Assembly: GCF_000347175.1 (NCBI RefSeq)
Contig: NZ_ANIK01000003.1
Span: 87,501-151,500, forward strand
Direction: 5' to 3'
DNA from: Leptospira alstonii serovar Sichuan str. 79601
GTDB taxonomy: Bacteria > Spirochaetota > Leptospiria > Leptospirales > Leptospiraceae
Length of the DNA stretch: 64,000 nt
In this document: positions 46,555 to 64,000 of the stretch, in pieces
How the letters are laid out: the number at the start of each line of letters is the position of its first letter
How positions within the stretch are numbered: position 1 is the stretch's first letter
Position numbers and translations under genes: made by a program
Notes under the pieces: generated by a model
Told to the model about the DNA's origin: nothing
What the model saw: the letters and a program-made list of their open reading frames with translations, nothing else
Database searches by the model: none

Positions 46555-47231
46555 AGAGGATTTTATTCTTCGATGCGACAAATCAATGGATTCTGGTGGA
46601 ATCCTTCCATCTAAACCAAGACGGAGAATTGGAAACAGTCGCTTCGTATTCCGGAATTCATCCTAGGGAGTCCTCTAAACTTCTGATCCAAGAATTACAA
46701 AACGTTTTAAAAAAATCGAATTGGAAAACTCCCGATTTGATCGGTTGCGCGCTCGGTCCCGGATCTTTTACCGGACTTAGAATCGCGGTCGCAACCGCGA
46801 GGAATCTATCGCAACTTTGGAAAATTCCCGCGATCGGATTCGACAGTTTGAACGTTTATTCCTCGTTTTATCATCAAGAAGTCGGCGATCCGGTAATCGT
46901 AGGGATTGAAGCCAGACAGAAAAAAATTTATTTCGGAATGGAAGATACGAGAGGATTTTTCGGGTCTATTGACGTAAAGCCGGACGACATCCCGGATAAA
47001 ATTCCGGAAGATCGTTTACAAGCGTTCCTAACGTCCCAAAAGTTTTCGGACAATCCGGAGTTTTTTTCGGGAAATTTCATCTTGGAAAATCTACCTTCCG
47101 CATCGGCGATTTTGAATCGAAATGCCGATTTGATTTTGGAAGCTCTGGAATTTCCGAATCGATTTCCGTATTGGAAACTCGCGCCGAATTACGTGCGGGG
47201 AACCTACGTCGACGATAAGTCAACGGTTTAG
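46551..47231 (+). CDS. tsaB: tRNA t6A synthesis protein TsaB
   Basis: A 226-residue ASKHA-fold protein, the non-catalytic partner of TsaD in t6A synthesis. MKRILFFDATNQWILVE is the first phosphate loop, LIGCALGPGSFTGLRIAVATA the family signature. Start is ATG at 46551, overlapping the tsaE stop by 4 bases. tsaD is not in the window. Confidence 0.92.
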
Positions 47232-47236
47232 CAATT

Positions 47237-49486
<2,250 letters not shown>

Positions 49487-49607
49487 ACTTCGATTTTTGA
49501 AATCCGGTCGTCGAAAGACAAAAAATTAGGAAATTTATTATAAACCGATTGGAAGAGAGATTGCAAATTCACTTTTAAAAAAGACTTCCTTTCGGATATT
49601 TGGTTCT

Positions 49608-51110
<1,503 letters not shown>

Positions 51111-51113
51111 GTT

Positions 51114-51827
51114 TTATTCTTGGATATTTCTCAATCGAATTAAGGAATTCAAATCCACTTGACCCGGGGCTTTGGGTGCGTTCAAACAGCAATAAGTAAA
51201 AAGAGAACCGAAAGATTCCGGAAAGACTCTCGAAATCACTCCCATCGGCCCCATACAAATTCCCGTCGAGAATACATTCAATTTTTTGCATTCATTTGCG
51301 ATCTTTCGAAAAGAGGAAAGAAACTCGGTAAGTTCGACGACGGAATTCGGATATACGGCAAATTTATAAATCAACGGAAGATCCGCTTCGTATTTTTTCT
51401 TTCCGTCCAGATAAGGATCTTTAAAAATCCAATCCCTCATTTCCGGCTCCGATAAAATTCCGTCGAACTTATGAACGGATCGTACGAGACCGAAACCGTT
51501 ATTTGAATGTGTTTCAAAAAGATCGTTGGGACGATTCAATTCCAGATCTAGATAATGATCTTTCGGATCGATTTTAGATACTACATGATGGAAATTGAAT
51601 TCGTTTTCATTTACGGATCCGGCCTGATCCGTATCTCCGGGTTGTCTGTAAGTAAAAATACATTTAGCGCCCAATTCTTCGACTTTATCTACGAGTTTTT
51701 GTCCGACGTTTTCCGGAGAAAATAAGTCGAGGCGGATCTCGATCCAATCGCAGGCAGGATGTTTTTTGAGAGAGAAAAATTCGTTCTCACTTACCGTAAG
51801 AACTATTTTAAATTCTCGAACGCCCAT
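51114..51827 (-). CDS. aroD: 3-dehydroquinate dehydratase, type I
   Basis: A 237-residue shikimate-pathway enzyme forming 3-dehydroshikimate by a Schiff-base mechanism. DWIEIRLDLF, the His in VRSVHKFDG, the Lys in LIYKFAVYP and the C-terminal GPMGVISRVFPESFG match type I. It comes last in a four-gene minus-strand run (TonB-like, NusG-like, kdsD, aroD), 3 bases after kdsD. Confidence 0.93.
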   Translation of the reverse strand: MGVREFKIVLTVSENEFFSLKKHPACDWIEIRLDLFSPENVGQKLVDKVEELGAKCIFTYRQPGDTDQAGSVNENEFNFHHVVSKIDPKDHYLDLELNRPNDLFETHSNNGFGLVRSVHKFDGILSEPEMRDWIFKDPYLDGKKKYEADLPLIYKFAVYPNSVVELTEFLSSFRKIANECKKLNVFSTGICMGPMGVISRVFPESFGSLFTYCCLNAPKAPGQVDLNSLIRLRNIQE

Positions 51828-51830
51828 AAA

Positions 51831-52799
<969 letters not shown>

Positions 52800-53305
52800 G
52801 ATTTTCCTCCAGTTTCAACGTTTTTACATCCAGAGTCACCGAAGTCACTAAATTCATTCCGGGAAATTTAACGATGATTTGTTCCTCGTTTTTTCTTTGG
52901 ATAATTTCGGCTTTAAATCCGGCAAACGGCCCTTCTTGAATGAGAACCTTTTTACCCGGAAGCAATCTTTCCTGAATTTCAATCTGAATTTTATCCGGAT
53001 ACGTTTCTAAAAAGATTCGTACTAAATCGAGATCTTCATCGGGAATTATATAGGGTTTTCCCGCGTAGAATACGAAGTGATGCGCTCCGGGTAATTGTAA
53101 AATTTTGACTCGATCCTTAAAGAATGAAATTTTTACGAAGATGTAAGAGGGATACATCGGTTCTTCGACGATCTTCCAACGATCGGACCACTTTTTCTTT
53201 TTAGAAATCAAAGGGAGAAAACATTCCACCTTTCTTTCTTGAAATAATCGTTTGAGTTTCTTTTCGGCTCTAGGATTGGTATAAAGAGCGTACCATTCGT
53301 TGACT

Positions 53306-53785
<480 letters not shown>

Positions 53786-53905
53786 AGACCCATCCTTTTT
53801 ACATCGATTACGAGTGCAATAGATACCTAAGAAAAGTTGTTCAAGGTTCAAGTTTTCTATTCTAAAGAACTCAAAACCGGGACGAGTTTTGATATGAATT
53901 TTCAC

Positions 53906-54208
53906 ATTTTGTTAACTCAAGTTCGGAATTTTTTATCCTATCGATTGTTGGGGTTCCCGTGTTTCCAGTGGCGAACGTCTGGGAATTTATAAGGATTTTA
54001 ACATACGATAAAACGCAAGTATTCCGGCGGGTTTATCTTCGATCCAAATAACTTGTGAAGTTATTTATGGGGTTAGGATGTCAATGTAAGATTCTAAAAC
54101 ATAGGGACTGATTTCTTTCGTAAAAACTCATACATTTCATATTCAAAATCTAAAATCAAACTTTCGAGACATTCGTCAAGAACCCGATATTTCGGAACGG
54201 ATTCATAA
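53906..54208. other. Gene-free stretch
   Basis: No gene. AATAACTT-GTG-AAGTTATT at 54047-54065 is a perfect 8-bp hairpin without a T-run. Otherwise nothing recognised. Confidence 0.4.
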
Positions 54209-54311
54209 TAGAGTTGTTGAAAAATTCAATAGTCGCGATTAACAAAACTGCTTCAATCATCCATTTCAATGAAACAGAAACAAATGGAGAATTAATTTTT
54301 CAACAACTCTA
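54209..54311 (-). mobile_element. 99-bp MITE, copy 2
   Basis: Same element as at 5116-5214 in reverse orientation (54211-54309), with TA on both sides and terminal repeats GAGTTGTTGAAAAATT / AATTTTTCAACAACTC that match each other fully. It is in a gene-free gap. Confidence 0.8.
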
Positions 54312-54630
54312 ATGCTTAAGTATCAAGATTTCTCCTTGAAACACCGAACAAAATTTTACAGTTTTTCAAAAATCGAATTTTCCATTACGAATGGGCAAGG
54401 CAAGTCCGTAAACTTAAATCGTTGCGTTTTTTGTTTTATAACCGAAAGCGATCAGTTCTTTGAATGAAGATAAAAATACGGTGAGTCAACATCATTATAT
54501 TCAATTTTAATTGATTGTCTCAAACAGAGTTTCGGCTTGCCCGAATGATCGTCCGATGTTCCTTTCTACCGGATCGTTATATGAAATTCTTCTTTAAACT
54601 ACTTGGCGTTTATTTTTGATGTAACGCATA
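54312..54630. other. Region upstream of the chemoreceptor gene
   Basis: No gene recognised. It is AT-rich and must hold the promoter of the chemoreceptor; I could not pick a clear sigma-70 or sigma-28 match. Confidence 0.35.
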
Positions 54631-56328
<1,698 letters not shown>

Positions 56329-56350
56329 ATTCTCGCGGAAATAAAAAAAT

Positions 56351-57243
56351 GTGCCGATAACTAAATCGATGGGGAATCGATTTCTCAGGCTGACGATTTT
56401 TATTTCCATAGCGATCACGCTTTTTTCTTTTTGGGATCATCATCTTGTAGGTTATCTAAAGGATTTTATCGTTTTCATTCATGAGATCGGTCACGCGGTC
56501 GCGGCCTTATTGACGGGCGGCTCCGTTCATGCGATCGAACTCCACGGAAACGAATCCGGAGAAACTATCGCAATTCCCAATTCGGGAACCGGTTCTTTTA
56601 TCTTTGTAGTTTCGGCCGGTTACTTGGGATCTTGTTTGATCGGCGGTTTTTTATTGAATCGCGGTTTTTCGGGAAAGATGATACGCCCGACTTTGATTTC
56701 TTTCGGAGCGATTCTTTTACTCATGACGATTTCCTATTCCAAGCCGGGAAACCTTGCCCAATATACGGGAATTCTTTGGGGTTTGGGATTTGTGTTACTT
56801 GGGTTTTTCGATTTAAAATTCAATCGGTTCGTTCTCGTTTTTATCGGAACGAGTATCACACTTTATAGTTTATACGATCTTTTGGACTTTACGGGAAACA
56901 TCGCATATACCGATGCGGGGATCATGGCAACGTGGATTACGGGAGCGAATCCTACGCAAGGAATTCCGAAATCGGTAATCGTGTTGGGATATTTGATTGC
57001 CCTCCTTTGGTCTTTTTTTAGCTTATCCATCATATTCGTATCGGTTAAAAAAGTTTTCCAATCGGGAATTCCGGAACAAGAACGATTGCAAGAAGAAGAC
57101 TTTTTCCAATTGCCGGAGAACGGAAATATGGAAGCGCCGTTTCCGGGAGAAGTTACTCCGGAAGTTATGGAATGGTTTTTCAGTAAGGGGCTCGACTTAA
57201 ACGGAAAACCGTTGCCTGCGGAATTTTTAGAAAAAGAAGAATC

Positions 57244-57247
<4 letters not shown>
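56351..57247 (+). CDS. M50B-like membrane metalloprotease family protein
   Basis: A 298-residue protein with about seven membrane spans. [17 protein letters not shown] contains the HExxH zinc motif of the M50B-like family (PF13398 type). The C-terminal 60 residues are soluble and acidic. Start GTG at 56351 or ATG at 56369. The stop overlaps the start of the epimerase gene by 4 bases, linking it to surface sugar synthesis. The second metal ligand is not obvious, so protease activity is uncertain. Confidence 0.75.
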
Positions 57248-58187
<940 letters not shown>

Positions 58188-58254
58188 CGCGAAGAAATTC
58201 TGGACGTACTCTAACGAACGCGTCCGGAAACACGCATCTATTTATCACCGGGAA

Positions 58255-61246
<2,992 letters not shown>

Positions 61247-61247
61247 G

Positions 61248-62401
<1,154 letters not shown>

Positions 62402-62410
62402 GAAAACTCC

Positions 62411-64000
62411 TTAGAGTTTTCGAAAACCGACTCTTCTGTTTTTTGCTCTTCCGGTTTCTGTCTCATTTTCTGCGTCCGGTTGTGAATACCAGTAAGCCCT
62501 CATTTTCAACCGCTTTTCCGAAATTCCTTTTGAAAGAAGATATTCGTAAATGTTACGGGCTCTTTTGGCACTCAATCTTGTATTGTATTCCTTGGAGGCT
62601 ACGTTGTCAGTATGTCCCCCAATTTCAATTTTATCGGACGCATTTTTCAGAAGATAGTCTACAAGAGGCGCTAATAACTTTTTGTTCTCATCTGTGATTT
62701 TTGTTTTATTAAATTCAAAGTAAACGCGTAGATTATAGACCGGATCTACGTCGTTTTCCGCTTTCAGAAAAATAGTCGCGGTTCCGTTTTTGGAAATATT
62801 TTTCTGAATGATATTAATGCTTTCGGAAATATATTTCGGAGCGGTCGCAAATAACTCAAAATCACTGTCCGGTAATTTATTTACTAAAAAGGACTTTGTA
62901 TCCGTTTCCTGAACAAGCGATTCCCCTTTGCGATTAGTAGGCGTAAACAATGTAACTTTCGCATCGGGGATCGTCTGTTTTGTTTTCGCGTCCGCCACGA
63001 TCACTTTCAAAGCGGAGGAACTCGGCGTTTGATTGTCCACCGGTTGTTCTACTTTGACTTCTTCCGTTTTTCCTTCTCCGGTTTGGATCGGAAGAAGCAC
63101 ATAGGTTCTGTAAATCTTTCGATTTTTACCGATGTTTCCGCGAAGATCCAAAATGTCTTCCTGAGGATGAAAACCCGGAGAACTGATTTCCACTTTGTAA
63201 ACCCTTCCGGTTTGAAGCGTGGTCGTAAAGTTGGAAGGTTTTCCTTTCGTTAGATCGCCGCCGATCCTTTTCGAAGTGATTACGTTAGTCGGTTTAGTTC
63301 CGTCGTAGATTTTTAAAGTGGAATCCAATCCGATCATCGTTTTTTCGGAACCGTCCAAAACCAAACCTTTGAAATTCAGAGTATAAGAATTCCGAAACGA
63401 TTCCGGAACTTGAAAACGATAGATATCGAATTGGCCTTCTCCACCGTTGCGATTGGAGGAAATATAAGCCCAAATTCCGTTCTTATCGAAGCTGATCCCC
63501 TCGTTATCGTAACCCTCCCACTTATCCGTGTTAAACGGTTTAGGAAGAAGAAGTAAGGAAGATTGATCGACTTTCGGAATCGGGTTTTCGGAGGGTTTTA
63601 TTTGGGAAGATTCTTCCGTTTCCTCTTCGTCTTCCAGCATGCTGTCTAACGCGGATTTATATCGAAGGAATATTCTGAAAATCTTAAACTTCTTTCTTTC
63701 GTCTTCTCGATTGGAACTGAAATAAAGTTGTTCTCCGTCTTGATGGATAAAAGGAAGAATTTCACTTTCGGAAGAATTGAGAGGGGAGCCCAAATTTTTC
63801 GGTTGCGACCAACTTCCGTTTTTAGGATTTCGAACGGCAATCCAAAGGTCGAAGTCTCCGTATCCTCCCGGACGATCCGAAGAGAAGATCAAAAAATTTC
63901 CATCGGGAGAAATGGCGGGCATCTTTTCGTTAAAATTAGAATTGATTTCGCTGAGATGTTCGGGATCGGTCCATCTACCGGTTTTTTTATCCTTAACGGT
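62411..64000 (-). CDS. OmpA-like protein with beta-propeller repeats, 5' end outside the window
   Basis: The frame is open to the right edge, so the N-terminus is missing; an in-frame ATG at 63922 falls inside a repeat and is not the start. At least three PD40/WD40-like units are visible (SPDGNFLIFSSDRPGGYGDFD, DGEQLYFSSNRED, GIWAYISSNRNGGEGQFD). A linker with Ig-like strands follows, then a C-terminal OmpA peptidoglycan-binding domain (VYFEFNKTKI, IGGHTDNVASKEYNTRLSAK). It should link the outer membrane to the cell wall. Gap to DUF1577 is 9 bases. Confidence 0.88.
   Translation of the reverse strand, partial: TVKDKKTGRWTDPEHLSEINSNFNEKMPAISPDGNFLIFSSDRPGGYGDFDLWIAVRNPKNGSWSQPKNLGSPLNSSESEILPFIHQDGEQLYFSSNREDERKKFKIFRIFLRYKSALDSMLEDEEETEESSQIKPSENPIPKVDQSSLLLLPKPFNTDKWEGYDNEGISFDKNGIWAYISSNRNGGEGQFDIYRFQVPESFRNSYTLNFKGLVLDGSEKTMIGLDSTLKIYDGTKPTNVITSKRIGGDLTKGKPSNFTTTLQTGRVYKVEISSPGFHPQEDILDLRGNIGKNRKIYRTYVLLPIQTGEGKTEEVKVEQPVDNQTPSSSALKVIVADAKTKQTIPDAKVTLFTPTNRKGESLVQETDTKSFLVNKLPDSDFELFATAPKYISESINIIQKNISKNGTATIFLKAENDVDPVYNLRVYFEFNKTKITDENKKLLAPLVDYLLKNASDKIEIGGHTDNVASKEYNTRLSAKRARNIYEYLLSKGISEKRLKMRAYWYSQPDAENETETGRAKNRRVGFRKL

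Overview
The window comes from the chromosome of a pathogenic Leptospira, around the replication origin. The strongest species-level evidence is an almost complete match to LipL21, an outer-membrane lipoprotein known only from pathogenic leptospires. Other support is the parB-parA-rsmG / mnmG / dnaA-dnaN-recF-dciA-gyrB-gyrA order, many TTG start codons, many spirochaetal lipoboxes and a low-GC background. Several residues differ from the L. interrogans LipL21 and DnaA sequences as I remember them, so this may be another pathogenic species. I cannot name it from this window.

Layout. Positions 1-2170 hold a cut-off SH3-like protein, a DUF4087 secreted protein and two decaying membrane-protein genes. 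Positions 2174-4552 hold parB, parA and rsmG on the minus strand. Positions 4553-5696 are a repeat-rich, gene-poor stretch with one copy of a 99-bp MITE. Then come an M20 peptidase and a hypothetical secreted protein whose 3' end carries a near-perfect parS site. A second parS-like site lies just past the end of mnmG. From about 11 kb the genes switch to the plus strand: ilvE, holB, dnaA, dnaN, recF, dciA, gyrB, gyrA, dus. This polarity switch, the parS sites and a cluster of DnaA-box-like 9-mers between dnaA and dnaN all place oriC at roughly 13-15 kb.

From 23 kb onward the genes are a mix. The cell-envelope group includes lipoproteins, LipL21, a von Willebrand A-like protein, an FG-GAP lipoprotein, TPR proteins and an OmpA-like protein with a beta-propeller. 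The signalling group includes an enhancer-binding-protein-like regulator without GAFTGA, a lipoprotein-like 7TM/class III cyclase, a PAS chemoreceptor and a PilZ-like DUF1577 protein. The housekeeping group includes holA, maf, tsaE, tsaB, rnr, hisS, hslO, aroD and fliG. The surface-sugar group includes kdsD beside a NusG paralogue, and a UDP-xylose-synthase-like epimerase. The metabolic group includes a PuuD-like membrane protein with a separate cytochrome c lipoprotein, an IMPase, a GH42 beta-galactosidase and an apparently unpaired transhydrogenase alpha subunit.

I found no tRNA, rRNA, CRISPR array, intact insertion sequence, prophage or defence island. The less ordinary material is in the non-coding DNA: two MITE copies, a 75-bp dispersed repeat family with a palindromic end, a structured leader in front of dnaA, and the parS and oriC elements.
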